Shown here: positions 1-8,996 of the stretch, one piece after another
Numbering within the stretch: position 1 is the first letter of the stretch
How the letters are laid out: every line of letters starts with the position of its first letter
Notes under the pieces: generated by a model
Database searches by the model: none
Seen by the model: the letters and a program-made list of their open reading frames with translations, nothing else
What the model was told of the DNA's origin: nothing
From: Cyanobacterium sp. Dongsha4
Lineage (GTDB): Bacteria; Cyanobacteriota; Cyanobacteriia; Cyanobacteriales; Cyanobacteriaceae
DNA: 64,000 nucleotides
Direction of reading: 5' to 3'
Assembly: GCF_036345015.1 (NCBI RefSeq)
Contig: NZ_CP084098.1
Location: 3,795,326-3,859,325, forward strand
Position numbers and translations under genes: made by a program

Positions 1-1376
1 ATTATCCCGATGAGTTGATTGTTGCCCGTCAAAGTGCACCTTTAACCATTGGATTTGGGCAAGGGGAATTTTTCTGTGCCTCGGATGTTACCGCCCTTGT
101 GCATCATACCAACACGGTTTTATCCTTAGATAATGGGGAAATTGCCCGTTTAACACCATTAGGAGTCGAAATTTACGATTTTACAGGGAAACGCTTACGG
201 AAAAACCCTCGCACCCTCGATTGGAGTCCTGTAACCGTTGAGAAACAAGGTTATCGCCACTTTATGCTCAAGGAAATTCATGAGCAACCCTCTGTAGTGC
301 GTACCTGCTTAGAAGCCTATATTAATCCCGACTGGCATTCCCAAAACAGTGACTCAGAAAACCCCATTAACCTCAATCTCAAGCCTGAAATTTATGAAGA
401 TTTAGAACATATCCAGATTGTGGCTTGTGGCACTTCTTGGCACGCAAGTTTAGTGGGTAAATATTTATTAGAACAAATCGCACAAATTCCTACTTTTGTC
501 CAATATGCTTCAGAATATCGTTATGCCCCTTCTCCAATGATGCGTAATACAATTACAATCGGTGTTACCCAGTCAGGTGAAACGGCGGATACCATTGCGG
601 CTCTTGAGATGGAGCGTCAAAGACGTTCTAGTTGCGATCGCACTTATCAAGCTCGTATTTTAGGTATTACAAATCGTCCTGAAAGTACGTTAGGGGGCAT
701 GGTTGATCAAGTAATCAATACTTATGCAGGTATCGAGATTGGAGTAGCGGCAACTAAAACTTTTGTGGCTCAAGTGATTGCGTTTTATATCCTTGCGTTA
801 GATTTAGCATGGCGTAGAAAAACAGTTACACCGCAAAGAATGGAGGAAATATTAAAAGGTTTACTGCAATTACCCACCCAAATCGAGCAAATTATCCACT
901 CAGAAGAGCCAAAAATCAGAGATTTAGCCCATCAGTTCCCTGATACCAAAGATTTTATCTTCCTCGGTAGAGGTATCAATTTCCCCATTGCCTTAGAAGG
1001 TGCGTTAAAACTCAAAGAAATTAGCTATATTCATGCTGAAGGCTATCCTGCTGGTGAAATGAAACATGGTCCGATCGCACTTTTAGATGCTCATGTACCC
1101 GTAGTTGCGATCGCCATGGGGGGAAGTGTATATGAGAAGGTGATTTCCAACGCCCAAGAAGCGAAAGCGAGAGATGCCCGTTTAATCGGTGTTTTACCCC
1201 AAAACCATCATGAGGATATGTTTCAAGATACTTTACTCGTGCCTGAAGTGGATGAAATCTTGTCTCCTATCTTGGCAGTCATACCCTTGCAATTATTATC
1301 TTATTACATTGCATCCATGCGCGGTTTAGACGTAGATCAACCTCGTAATTTGGCTAAATCCGTTACGGTAGAATAA
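1..1376 (+). CDS. glmS: Glutamine-fructose-6-phosphate aminotransferase, C-terminal part
   Basis: The gene makes glucosamine-6-phosphate from fructose-6-phosphate and glutamine for cell-wall synthesis. The reading frame is open from the window edge (codons from base 3 read YPDELIVARQ), so the 5' part, including the catalytic N-terminal cysteine, lies outside. What is visible is the end of the glutaminase domain, then two SIS sugar-isomerase domains (VACGTSWHA near residue 137 and FLGRGINFPIALEGALKLKE near 316) and the canonical end LAKSVTVE. The last codons of glmS are the classical recognition site of Tn7-family TnsD proteins, and a Tn7-like end starts 25 bases after this stop. This is a core gene, unlike all that follows. 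Confidence 0.97.
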   Translation, partial: YPDELIVARQSAPLTIGFGQGEFFCASDVTALVHHTNTVLSLDNGEIARLTPLGVEIYDFTGKRLRKNPRTLDWSPVTVEKQGYRHFMLKEIHEQPSVVRTCLEAYINPDWHSQNSDSENPINLNLKPEIYEDLEHIQIVACGTSWHASLVGKYLLEQIAQIPTFVQYASEYRYAPSPMMRNTITIGVTQSGETADTIAALEMERQRRSSCDRTYQARILGITNRPESTLGGMVDQVINTYAGIEIGVAATKTFVAQVIAFYILALDLAWRRKTVTPQRMEEILKGLLQLPTQIEQIIHSEEPKIRDLAHQFPDTKDFIFLGRGINFPIALEGALKLKEISYIHAEGYPAGEMKHGPIALLDAHVPVVAIAMGGSVYEKVISNAQEAKARDARLIGVLPQNHHEDMFQDTLLVPEVDEILSPILAVIPLQLLSYYIASMRGLDVDQPRNLAKSVTVE

Positions 1377-1401
1377 TCTTGGGGCGGTGCGATCGCCCTT
1401 T

Positions 1402-1426
1402 TGTGATAGGGGAATAAAGTTGTATA
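1402..1426 (+). repeat. glmS-proximal end of Tn7-like island 1
   Basis: The tip is TGTGATAGGGG, followed by AATAAAGTTGTATA, the presumed TnsB-binding site. It mirrors the distal end at 23441-23465 with the same 11-base offset. I see no further clear copies between here and the first gene at 1586; that stretch is AT-rich and otherwise featureless. Confidence 0.88.
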
Positions 1427-1585
1427 TTTTAAAATTAAGTGGTATATCCCAATTATAAACGATTTGCGTAAAATTAGCTATCCCACTAAATATTTTTTAA
1501 AATTTCACAACTGATTTAATACAGCTATATATAAAATTTTAGCTTTAAAATATTTTAATTTTCGTTATGTACTTTCTGTTAAAAT

Positions 1586-2500
1586 ATGCCAAAAACTATT
1601 TGTATTTCTTTACTATGTTTTCTTTTTCTTATTGCTTATCCTTTTAAAAATAAAACGGAAAGTAGTCCCATAATTAATACTTTACCAGTTCAAACAGTCT
1701 CAGAAAAAAAGCCTATTGGTAATAATGAATACGAAGAAAAAAAGTTTCAGCAAATTATGAATTTATCACTAGCTAACAAACTGCAGGAACAATCTATAGA
1801 GATCATTCTCCAAACAGTTGCTAAAGAATTTATGGGGGCAAAATATCAAGCTGGTTTATTGGATCAAACTAACAAAGAAAGTTTATTTATTTCTTTAACT
1901 AAATTTGATTGTGTTTTATTTGTCGAGACTGTACTAGGTTTAGTGAAAGGAATTACTGTTCAAGACTATAATTATTCTACTTTTATTACAAATATTCAAA
2001 AGCAAAGATACCGTACCCAAAATGTTACTTATTGCGATCGCCTTCACTATTTTTCTGATTGGATAGCAGAAAATGAAAAGAAAGGATTTGTAAAGAATTT
2101 AACTCAATCATTAGGAGGAATACGACTGGATAAACAGCTTAATTTCATGACAGTGAATAGGTCTAAATATCCTCAATTAAATAATAATGAAATTAATTTT
2201 CAATGTATAAAAAAAGTTGAAGCAGATTTAAACAAATTAAACTTAAGTTATATTCCCACCAATAAAATAAAATCTATTTATCCTCAACTTAAATTAGGGG
2301 ATATTATCGGTATCACTACGAAAATAAAAGGTTTAGATGTCACTCATACGGGGTTAATTTACCGACAAAATAATCAAACTGGTTTAATTCATGCTTCTCC
2401 AGCAGGGCAAGTTACTGTTGCTAAAGATTTACAAAGTTATGTACAAAATGTTCCACAGGCGATAGGAATTTTTGTTATTCGTCCACTTGATCCTCGTTAA
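1586..2500 (+). CDS. Secreted DUF1460 family protein (N-acetylmuramoyl-L-alanine amidase-like)
   Basis: The 304-residue protein starts with a hydrophobic segment (ISLLCFLFLIAYPF) that can serve as a signal peptide or anchor. The rest fits the DUF1460 family of NlpC/P60-like cysteine amidases. Visible family marks are FDCVLFVETVLGL near residue 107 with the likely catalytic cysteine, CDRLHYFSDW near 150, DVTHTGLIY near 250 with the likely histidine, and LIHASPAGQV near 265. It probably acts on peptidoglycan peptides in the periplasm. It is the first cargo gene inside Tn7-like island 1 and has no obvious operon partner. No good ribosome site precedes the ATG. Confidence 0.8.
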   Translation: MPKTICISLLCFLFLIAYPFKNKTESSPIINTLPVQTVSEKKPIGNNEYEEKKFQQIMNLSLANKLQEQSIEIILQTVAKEFMGAKYQAGLLDQTNKESLFISLTKFDCVLFVETVLGLVKGITVQDYNYSTFITNIQKQRYRTQNVTYCDRLHYFSDWIAENEKKGFVKNLTQSLGGIRLDKQLNFMTVNRSKYPQLNNNEINFQCIKKVEADLNKLNLSYIPTNKIKSIYPQLKLGDIIGITTKIKGLDVTHTGLIYRQNNQTGLIHASPAGQVTVAKDLQSYVQNVPQAIGIFVIRPLDPR

Positions 2501-2632
2501 TGTATTATCCTGCTAGAAGGTTTCATAAAAGATAAAACACCAGTCAAGCAAATTTAATAAAAATAGTGCAATAAGTTAAATGGTATCTCTTTTCTTTGTA
2601 AATCCCTTCTGTATTTTTACTTTTTTTATAGA

Positions 2633-3022
2633 TTAATCGCCAGAACAAGCTGAAGGAGTTTGACTACTTGGACGTTGGTTATTCACACAACTCATTGTAC
2701 CATCGCTACCTAATAAATATTTATCTTCTATATAGCCTTCTACTGTTGTACCGTTAGATTCATAATATATTTCCCACCAAATATTTCCCTTAGAATCATA
2801 ATACATTGTTGGATAATCACTTTGAAAGCTAGATAGTACAGTTTGATTGTTTTTTATTTTATATATTGTTACTCCACTATTATCAGGTATATGTTTTATC
2901 GGCACAGTAGCCAATCCTCTAGTATTTACCTTAAAACTGTGATGAGTAGCGGCTATACTCGGTAATATTTTTATTCCGAGAATAGCATAAAGTATTATTA
3001 ATAAATTAATAGTTTTTCTCAT
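2633..3022 (-). CDS. Small secreted protein with SH3-like fold
   Basis: The 129-residue protein has a signal peptide ending near PSIAA. The mature part (VTIYKIKNNQTVL, GNIWWEIYY, VEGYIEDKYLL) looks like a bacterial SH3b domain: short strands with a W at the core and a G-Y-I near the end. This is a fold guess, not a confirmed family. The C-terminus is short and Ser/Pro/Gln-rich with two cysteines that could pair. It is one of three small secreted proteins in a row near the island end. Function unknown. Confidence 0.6.
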   Translation of the reverse strand: MRKTINLLIILYAILGIKILPSIAATHHSFKVNTRGLATVPIKHIPDNSGVTIYKIKNNQTVLSSFQSDYPTMYYDSKGNIWWEIYYESNGTTVEGYIEDKYLLGSDGTMSCVNNQRPSSQTPSACSGD

Positions 3023-3098
3023 AATAAAACAGAAAATTAATTCATAAAAAATATATGGAAATTTCTTTAGGCAGTTTTTATTAGTCTAGAAGGACAGC

Positions 3099-3467
3099 CT
3101 ACCGCTCGATATTTCTGCAATAAAAGCTATTCGGATATTGTAAACACTCAGGTGGAATAGAACGTCTGCGTTCTGAGTTAGAAGAACCACCGAGATTGAA
3201 GTTATAAATTCTATCGCCAATGTAAATAGAAAGTAGTCCGTTAGATTCTTTCCAATAACCGTATATTTTTTTTCCAGACACGCTCCTGATAGCATCTCCA
3301 GAACGACCCACATAAAATGTACCCTCAGATGTATTTAAAACTCTACCATGTTTGTTATAAGTAATATTATAGAGCGTTTGGGCATTAACAGGACTCGAAT
3401 CTAGCAATATTCCCACGCAACTGATATTTAACGCTATAGCTATGCAAAAAGAGCATAATTTACTCAT
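3099..3467 (-). CDS. Small secreted hypothetical protein
   Basis: The 122-residue protein has a clear signal peptide (start MSKLCSFCIAIALN, likely cleavage after PVNA). The mature part is rich in Gly, Tyr and Ser (GRSGDAIRSVSGKKIYGYW) and ends with two cysteines (ECLQYPNSFYC) that could form a disulphide. I recognise no family. It lies 77 bases upstream of the SH3-like gene on the same strand, so the two may be co-transcribed. Confidence 0.6.
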   Translation of the reverse strand: MSKLCSFCIAIALNISCVGILLDSSPVNAQTLYNITYNKHGRVLNTSEGTFYVGRSGDAIRSVSGKKIYGYWKESNGLLSIYIGDRIYNFNLGGSSNSERRRSIPPECLQYPNSFYCRNIER

Positions 3468-3636
3468 AATATTAAACCTACTAGACTATAAAATAAAAGT
3501 GACGTTAGAATCTAAATGAATGATTAATAGATAAATATTTCTGTATTAATACTACCAGTGATTCTTTTATTTGTCTATTGTTATACTATAAAAATAGTAA
3601 CAATGAATCATTTAAGTCATTCACTTAATTAATAAT

Positions 3637-4029
3637 ATGGGATATTCCAATTTTGTAAAATTCCGTCTTAGTAGTTTTATATTATTTTTTACGATGTTTC
3701 TAACTATTCCAAATAATTCTGCTTTTGCCGATAACAGAAGATGTAAATTGCCCGATGGAAAAACAACCACTTGCAATGTGCAAATTTATGAATCTCAATT
3801 AAATGGTTATTTGGGTTATTCGGTAACTTTAAGATTTAATAATCAATTATTTATCGAAGCTTTTTGTACTGATGAACAGAGCCAAAATTGTCTAGTTAGA
3901 AGAACAAAAAATGGTATAAGAAGTAAATGGCAAAAAGGATATATTGATGGTTCTTCTAGTTACTTTTTTCATATAAAAACATCTGGAGGATTACTTTTAG
4001 GGTCTTATAATCCACCAGAACATATATAA
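3637..4029 (+). CDS. Small secreted hypothetical protein
   Basis: The 130-residue protein has a signal peptide ending at NSAFA. The mature part has four cysteines (RRCKLPDGKTTTCNV, EAFCTDEQSQNCLV) that suggest two disulphides in the periplasm. No family recognised. It is divergent from the 3467 gene across a 170-base AT-rich gap that probably holds both promoters. Confidence 0.55.
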   Translation: MGYSNFVKFRLSSFILFFTMFLTIPNNSAFADNRRCKLPDGKTTTCNVQIYESQLNGYLGYSVTLRFNNQLFIEAFCTDEQSQNCLVRRTKNGIRSKWQKGYIDGSSSYFFHIKTSGGLLLGSYNPPEHI

Positions 4030-4079
4030 TTTTTGTGATTCCACTTTCCCTACAAAAAAAGAGATCGCCCCTCGATTAA

Positions 4080-4685
4080 TTAGCCTGAGACTAATTTAGC
4101 AATCTCATCCTTATAAATACATAAAAAATTCTCCGCATGGGTAGCCCCTAATTTTTGAATCTCTGGTGGAAAATCATTTAAAGATACTATCTCGCCTTTA
4201 ATGTAAAGTTTTTTCGCCCCTTTTAGAGCCCCTCGGTGTAAATAAACCATTTTCGGTTGTACATCTAACCATGCTCCTAATCTTCGGGCAACATCATAGA
4301 TAGTAAGAGAACCAATACCTTCAGTCTTTTTGGTGATGGATTCGATCCAACAATAAACATCATGAAAGTCATTAAAACTGTCAAATTTTCTTTGATTACT
4401 TTTACAAATTGTCAAACCTTCTTCTAGCTTCTTTTTGCCCACATTGCACTGATGACCGTGCATCTTACCATTTTCCATTATCGATCGCCATGCTCTTTCA
4501 ATGGCTTCTGACCAAGAGATATTTTTGTCTCCCCACCATTTATCTTCCTCTTGATAGCAATTTTGACATTCTTCAAGATAGCAATTAACCAGAGTTGCTA
4601 AGGTATGATTTTTTAAATCTTTTTTTTTGCTTTTACAACTACAAATGGATTTTTTGCTCTGACATTTTTGAGATATTGATTTCAT
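4080..4685 (-). CDS. Hypothetical protein, Cys/Lys-rich N-terminus
   Basis: This is a 201-residue cytoplasmic-looking protein with no signal peptide. The first 55 residues are rich in Lys and Cys (CQSKKSICSCKSKKK, CYLEECQNCYQEED), which suggests a metal site. The middle has EKAWRS-like helices, and around residue 125 GIGSLTIYDVARRLGAWL resembles a helix-hairpin-helix or a small DNA-binding helix pair. No family recognised. It stands alone between the secreted-protein cluster and the cas6 remnant. Confidence 0.55.
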   Translation of the reverse strand: MKSISQKCQSKKSICSCKSKKKDLKNHTLATLVNCYLEECQNCYQEEDKWWGDKNISWSEAIERAWRSIMENGKMHGHQCNVGKKKLEEGLTICKSNQRKFDSFNDFHDVYCWIESITKKTEGIGSLTIYDVARRLGAWLDVQPKMVYLHRGALKGAKKLYIKGEIVSLNDFPPEIQKLGATHAENFLCIYKDEIAKLVSG

Positions 4686-4793
4686 TTGTATTTTAAAGTT
4701 TCCTTACTGAATGAATAAAAAAGAAGGTTATTTAGTTCTATATATTTATCCAATTCATTTGAAAGATTTATGCAGTTTGAGGTAAAAACTTTA

Positions 4794-5522
4794 TTAGAAA
4801 TCTTGTGCAGAAGTTATTACAGTATATAATGTGTTTTCATAATGACCTGTATAAACATACATTCTTGTTTTTTTATTGAAAAAAGCTATACTAATTATGG
4901 CATTATTTCCATGAGCTTGACAAGGTTTAGTGTTATCACATAGAGGTCCGTTAGTTGTGGTTGCTGCTTCTTCCAGTTCAATAATTTTAAAACCACCTTT
5001 ATATAACAAATCTTTAACCTCAAACATAGACATTCCAGGCTTTAAATAGCTAGGATTTATGTCTTGACAAATATAATGATATAAAGGACTTACTTGATGT
5101 CTCAAATAATAAGACCCGTCATCAGTATAAAAAGAAGATTGAAGATAACCATCTTTATAGCGTCTAAAAACTTTGAGATTTTTAAATTGAACACTATCCA
5201 CATTAGCAGGATTTGATTCATTACTTCTATAATTACAATCAAAATAACCTTGTCCTATAGAAGATAAATAGTATTTATCCATTATGAAATTTCCTTGTTC
5301 ATCATGGTCAGTATTTAATGTAGCAAAAGTTGCTGTTTTATATCTACCCTGTTGTTTAATGCTACCTTTTCTGATTTTGATGACTTCATAATCATTTCTA
5401 ACGACTGTTATCCAGTCTTTTTCTTCTTCCCAAATCGGATTATTATTAGCAATAGTAGGATTTATTTTAAGAAAAAAACTTATAGTTACAAGTGATAAAG
5501 TAAATATATTTTTGATAATCAT
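4794..5522 (-). CDS. Secreted hypothetical protein (about 242 aa)
   Basis: I start it at the ATG at 5522 because that gives a proper signal peptide (MIIKNIFTLSLVTISFFLKI, cleavage near TIAN) and an AGAGGAGA ribosome site lies just upstream. A longer in-frame start at 5567 would put charged residues before the signal. The mature protein resembles surface-adhesin-E-like cyanobacterial proteins: one domain of repeated strands with IKIRKGSIKQQGRYKTATF, then a second domain with LKPGMSMFEVKDLLYKGGF, like SmpA/OmlA-type repeats. Its 5' end faces the cas6 remnant within 40 bases. Role unknown. Confidence 0.55.
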   Translation of the reverse strand: MIIKNIFTLSLVTISFFLKINPTIANNNPIWEEEKDWITVVRNDYEVIKIRKGSIKQQGRYKTATFATLNTDHDEQGNFIMDKYYLSSIGQGYFDCNYRSNESNPANVDSVQFKNLKVFRRYKDGYLQSSFYTDDGSYYLRHQVSPLYHYICQDINPSYLKPGMSMFEVKDLLYKGGFKIIELEEAATTTNGPLCDNTKPCQAHGNNAIISIAFFNKKTRMYVYTGHYENTLYTVITSAQDF

Positions 5523-5539
5523 TGAGTATCTCCTCTCTC

Positions 5540-6156
5540 TGAGTAATGAAAAACCGATCATTTCCAACTATATCAATATCATTTTCCCCATTGTAGGCGA
5601 TAAAATTCCCTTCGATCATGGTTATCTTTTATATTCTGCCATCTCACGCCAATTTCCTATTATTCACGATATAGATGATTTAAGTATTTTACCCATTATT
5701 GGAAAGCCCGAATTTCCCCAAAATCTTTATTTAACCCCCGAATCTCAATTATGTTTGCGTTTATCCACTGATAAAGTACCTTTGATTTATCGTTTAGCAG
5801 GAAAAACACTAAATCTCAATACCGATAAGATTCGTTTAGGCTTACCAGAATCTCACGAATTAGAAGGATGCGATCGCCTCTATGCACGATTGGTTATCAT
5901 TAGAGGTTTTGATGAACCTAATGGCTTTATTAAAGCCGTAGAGCGTCAATTAGAAAGTCTGAATATCTCAGCAAAGGTCAATTTAACCACTAAATCAGGA
6001 AAACCCATCCGCCGCACCATGAAAATAAAAGGAAGAACATTGATTGGTTTCGGGGTAGAAATCAGTGAATTAAGTGAAGACAATTCGATTTTACTTCAAG
6101 AACAAGGTATTGGCGGAAAGCATAAAATGGGATGTGGAGTATTTGTACCAATGTAA
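5540..6156 (+). pseudogene. cas6: cas6 (Myxan/Cmx6 type), island 1 copy, 5' end abnormal
   Basis: The frame encodes a Cas6/Cmx6 family CRISPR RNA endonuclease: INIIFPIVGDKIPFDHGY at the start, LYARLVIIRGF in the middle and GIGGKHKMGCGVFVP at the end, which is the glycine-rich Cas6 signature. It is a clear paralogue of the cas6 at 39749. No ATG lies in the right place. The only in-frame starts are a TTG at 5512, inside the oppositely oriented secreted-protein gene, or a CTG, so the 5' end looks replaced at a junction near 5560. It is followed by a cas8 N-terminal fragment 9 bases on, with no cas3, cas7, cas5 or array. Bases 5594-6890 are duplicated at 27194-28513. Confidence 0.75.
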
Positions 6157-6165
6157 AAATCATTA

Positions 6166-6909
6166 ATGAATAAAGCAAAAATTAACCTTAGTATTCATGC
6201 CCCAGATACAACAATCATTCATAGGGCTGGAATATTAGGATTATGGATGACATTAAAACAACTAGAAGCGGAATTTCCCCAACCACACGATTGTTTAGGG
6301 GGAATATGGTGGAATTTGACAAATGATAGTATTAGCATTGATTGGCAAGGGGAAGACTTAGAGGTTTTAGATTGGCTATTGAAACAATCTTTTCGACTAG
6401 ATGATCGAGGTATTATTCAATTAACAGGATTGCAAAGAAAATCCATACCTTTAGAAAATCAAATACATCTACATCAAACAATTTTGGCTACTCTGTTACA
6501 GTACAATGGTTCTGTTCAACCATTAAAAAAAAGTTATTTTGAATCGGTAGATGTTCAAGTGGGAAATCTCAAATTAAGCCTTAGTTATAAACCACTGACT
6601 TCTTATTTCTACCAAAACTTTGCTTCTGAATTATGTGAGAAGAAAACCCAACAACTTAAGCAAAATCGTTATATTCCTATTGTTAGTCGTTTATATCCAG
6701 GGGCTATTGTTCAGCATGATTTAATTCGAGCGAAAAATCAGTGTCGAGAAAAGCTGGAATATGCTTTTGCTTTACTTTTTGTGCCGATCGCATCTCAATT
6801 TCTAGTTTTGTCTGAGGAGATAAAAAAACAAATTAGCTCAGAAAAAAGTCATCCCACAGAATATTTAATGATTATTCCAGAAACTACCAATCTGGAAAAT
6901 GATAATTGA
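6166..6909 (+). pseudogene. cas8 (Cas8a1/Csx13-like) N-terminal fragment, island 1 copy
   Basis: The 247-residue product begins NLSIHAPDTTIIHRAGILG, which aligns with the HRAGLAGL start of the full cas8 at 42713 and with the Csx13 N-terminal family of Myxan-type systems. Full proteins of this kind are more than 500 residues. Here the similarity between the two islands stops at 6890 and the frame ends a few codons later, immediately before a DNA methylase gene. So the C-terminal half of cas8 was cut away when the restriction cassette joined. It directly follows the cas6 remnant. Confidence 0.7.
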
Positions 6910-6941
6910 CAAGTATATGCTGTTTTCTCTATAATGAATAC

Positions 6942-6952
6942 TATAAGTATCT
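6942..6952 (+). promoter_or_regulatory. Candidate control-protein operator before the methylase gene
   Basis: TATAAGTATCT occurs here, 31 bases upstream of the methylase ATG, and again at 8980-8990 upstream of the HTH control gene of the same RM cassette. Near the second copy, GATACTTAT and ATGAGTATC form an inverted repeat (minus-strand reading). The placement fits C-box control, in which the C protein tunes methylase and nuclease expression. This is inferred from two copies only. Confidence 0.45.
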
Positions 6953-6982
6953 ACAATAGTAAAACCAAATAAATATTAAATT

Positions 6983-7819
6983 ATGTTTGATAAGATAATT
7001 GATAGTTTAGGTGAGCCATACTTTCAGACTGAAAATTGTTTGATTTATAATGCAGATTGTGTCACCTCAATGATAAAACTTCCACCCGAAATGATTGATT
7101 TAACAGTTACTAGCCCTCCTTACAATATAGGGAAAGAGTATGAGAAAAAAATGGATTTATCTGATTACTTAGATTGGTGTAAAAGTTGGTTAAAAGAAAT
7201 TTATCGGTTAACCACAAGTAATGGCTCTTTCTGGCTAAATTTAGGTTATCAAAGTGTAGAAAATATCGGTAAAGCTATTCCCATTTCATATTTTTTATGG
7301 GATAAAACTGCCTTTTTTTTAATTCAAGAAATTGTTTGGAATTATGGTGCTGGAGTAGCTTGTAAAAATTTTTTTTCTCCCAGGAACGAAAAATTCTTAT
7401 GGTACGCCAAAGATCCTGAAAATTATATTTTTAATTTAGATGATGTTCGAGATCCTAATGTTAAGTATCCTAATCAAAAAAAGAATGGTAAATTGAAAGT
7501 TAATCCAAAGGGTAAAAATCCGACTGATGTATGGCAATTTCCCAAAGTAACATCTGGTAGAAATCGTTCATCTAACGAAAGAACACCACATCCTGCACAA
7601 TTTCCCATAGCTGTTATTGATAGAATTATTAAAGCTAGTTCTAATCCCCAAGATGTTATTTTAGATCCTTTTTTAGGTTCAGGTACAACAGCGATCGCCT
7701 CTATTAATCTAAATCGTAAATTTATTGGTTTTGAAATTAATAAAACTTATTGTGATATAGCGGTAGCAAGAATTAAACAAAAATTATCTCAACCTGTTCA
7801 AACTTGTTTAAGTTTATAA
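6983..7819 (+). CDS. Type II DNA methyltransferase (beta class, N4-cytosine or N6-adenine)
   Basis: The 278-residue enzyme transfers a methyl group from S-adenosylmethionine to an exocyclic amino group and protects the host from the partner nuclease. The catalytic motif SPPYNIG is near residue 42 and the cofactor motif DPFLGSGTTAIAS near 226. Catalytic before cofactor is the beta order. It converges on the nuclease gene (stops overlap by 6 bases), which is transcribed from the other side with its regulator. The methylase follows the cas8 fragment directly and is cargo between the duplicated cas and tnsD arms. Confidence 0.9.
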   Translation: MFDKIIDSLGEPYFQTENCLIYNADCVTSMIKLPPEMIDLTVTSPPYNIGKEYEKKMDLSDYLDWCKSWLKEIYRLTTSNGSFWLNLGYQSVENIGKAIPISYFLWDKTAFFLIQEIVWNYGAGVACKNFFSPRNEKFLWYAKDPENYIFNLDDVRDPNVKYPNQKKNGKLKVNPKGKNPTDVWQFPKVTSGRNRSSNERTPHPAQFPIAVIDRIIKASSNPQDVILDPFLGSGTTAIASINLNRKFIGFEINKTYCDIAVARIKQKLSQPVQTCLSL

Positions 7820-8719
7820 AATAAACCAAGATACTTTGTTAATAAGTTTATTATTATTGTAATAATTGTCTTGGGAAATATATAGTTTATTTAATAAAAA
7901 TAATATTTTTTCATCTGCAACAATTTTTTTACGTTGCTTAAGTTTTTCTAGTAACTCATAAAAATAAAAATTTAAAAGTCGGGAGTATTTGCTATTTAAC
8001 TGTTCAGCAATCTCAACTAAACATACATCAATAACCCATAAGTCAGAGATTTTCAAAATTCCTTGTTCTTTCAATTCTTTTTCTTTTTTGTCTCCTATAC
8101 CTTCTAAAATATACAAGGGGGATCTTAATAAATAACTGCCAGAAACTGCAAATAATTTAGTTTGATAGACTTCTTGTTTTAATTTTGACATTTGACCTGA
8201 TTCAGATGATTGAGATTGCCAATCCTCAAAATCAATCCAACCAAAGCGAATTAATGTTAAAGTATCTTGATAAAAGTTAATTGTCAGATAATATCCTGAT
8301 TTTTCTTTTTTGACCAAAACTTCATCCTGAGATTTTTTGCCATAACTACGATTTCCAAAAATATCAGTTTTTTTCTGACCTGAAGTTTTAATTTCTACAG
8401 AATAATAAGGATTTTCAATATAGACTAAATCTTTATCTTCTTTGTGTGAACCACCACACCATTTATCAGGATATTGTTCAGCAAGAATATAAGCAAATAA
8501 TTTCTCAAAAAAATAACCTATGACGGTTGCAGGTAATTTTATATCTTTTAATGGAATCTTTGTTAATTCATCTCCTATTTTTGTTTGCCAGAGAATATTC
8601 CAAGCTCTTACTGCTATATCTTCAATTTCTCCCAATGATAGAGGATGATCCTCAATTAGTTCTTTTGTTTTATCTATCCAAGAATCTTTGTCTAAGTTTT
8701 GATAGGGAGAATTATTCAT
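7814..8719 (-). CDS. Type II restriction endonuclease, ScaI-like
   Basis: The 301-residue protein lies tail-to-tail with the methylase and just downstream of an HTH control gene, the usual layout for a type II nuclease. Around residue 105, YSVEIKTSGQ is a PD-(D/E)XK-type catalytic core (E-x-K) and is followed by FGNRSYGKKS, which I associate with the ScaI family (RE_ScaI). Near residue 210, GIGDKKEKELKEQGI is a helix-hairpin-helix-like segment. That it is a nuclease is likely; the ScaI label, and hence any AGTACT specificity, is from memory of the family and needs a profile search. Confidence 0.7.
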   Translation of the reverse strand: MNNSPYQNLDKDSWIDKTKELIEDHPLSLGEIEDIAVRAWNILWQTKIGDELTKIPLKDIKLPATVIGYFFEKLFAYILAEQYPDKWCGGSHKEDKDLVYIENPYYSVEIKTSGQKKTDIFGNRSYGKKSQDEVLVKKEKSGYYLTINFYQDTLTLIRFGWIDFEDWQSQSSESGQMSKLKQEVYQTKLFAVSGSYLLRSPLYILEGIGDKKEKELKEQGILKISDLWVIDVCLVEIAEQLNSKYSRLLNFYFYELLEKLKQRKKIVADEKILFLLNKLYISQDNYYNNNKLINKVSWFIL

Positions 8720-8937
8720 TCAATTGTTTCAATTAATTTATAAGGTGGAATTTCTAATACTTTTGCGATGCGAATAATATTTAATAAAGATACATTTCTT
8801 TCACCTCTCTCTATTCCTCCAATATAAGTTCTATGAAGTTGGGTTAATTCAGCTAACTTTTCTTGAGATAATCCTTTTTCTTTTCTATACTTTCTAATTT
8901 GGTCTCCGAACTTTTTTAAATTGATATTTTTTTCCAT
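8716..8937 (-). CDS. XRE-family control (C) protein of the type II RM cassette
   Basis: The 73-residue helix-turn-helix protein has FGDQIRKYRKEKGLSQEKLAELTQ followed by the recognition helix HRTYIGGIERGERN. I start it at the ATG at 8937 (MEKNINLKKF), not at the upstream in-frame ATG, since C proteins begin close to the first helix. Its stop overlaps the nuclease start by 4 bases, so the two are translationally coupled. Such proteins bind C-boxes and delay nuclease synthesis until methylation is complete; candidate operators are at 6942 and 8980. Confidence 0.85.
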   Translation of the reverse strand: MEKNINLKKFGDQIRKYRKEKGLSQEKLAELTQLHRTYIGGIERGERNVSLLNIIRIAKVLEIPPYKLIETIE

Positions 8938-8959
8938 AAAAGACAGTATAAAGATAATG

Positions 8960-8990
8960 ATACTCATAAGCCTACAGAATATAAGTATCT
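8960..8990 (-). promoter_or_regulatory. Candidate C-box inverted repeat upstream of the control gene
   Basis: On the minus strand GATACTTAT and ATGAGTATC form an imperfect inverted repeat about 25-45 bases upstream of the control-protein start. The outer half is identical to the 11-mer before the methylase gene. The site touches the truncated start of the tnsD remnant, so the RM cassette brought its own promoter to this junction. Confidence 0.4.
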
Positions 8991-8996
8991 TTTCTT

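Noticed and set aside
3086-3313. 75-codon minus-strand frame overlapping the secreted-protein gene
   Set aside because: It is in another frame of the 3099-3467 gene, which has a signal peptide and normal composition.
7814-8719. Definite naming of the nuclease as a ScaI isoschizomer
   Set aside because: The resemblance is from memory of family motifs; without a profile search the target cannot be stated.
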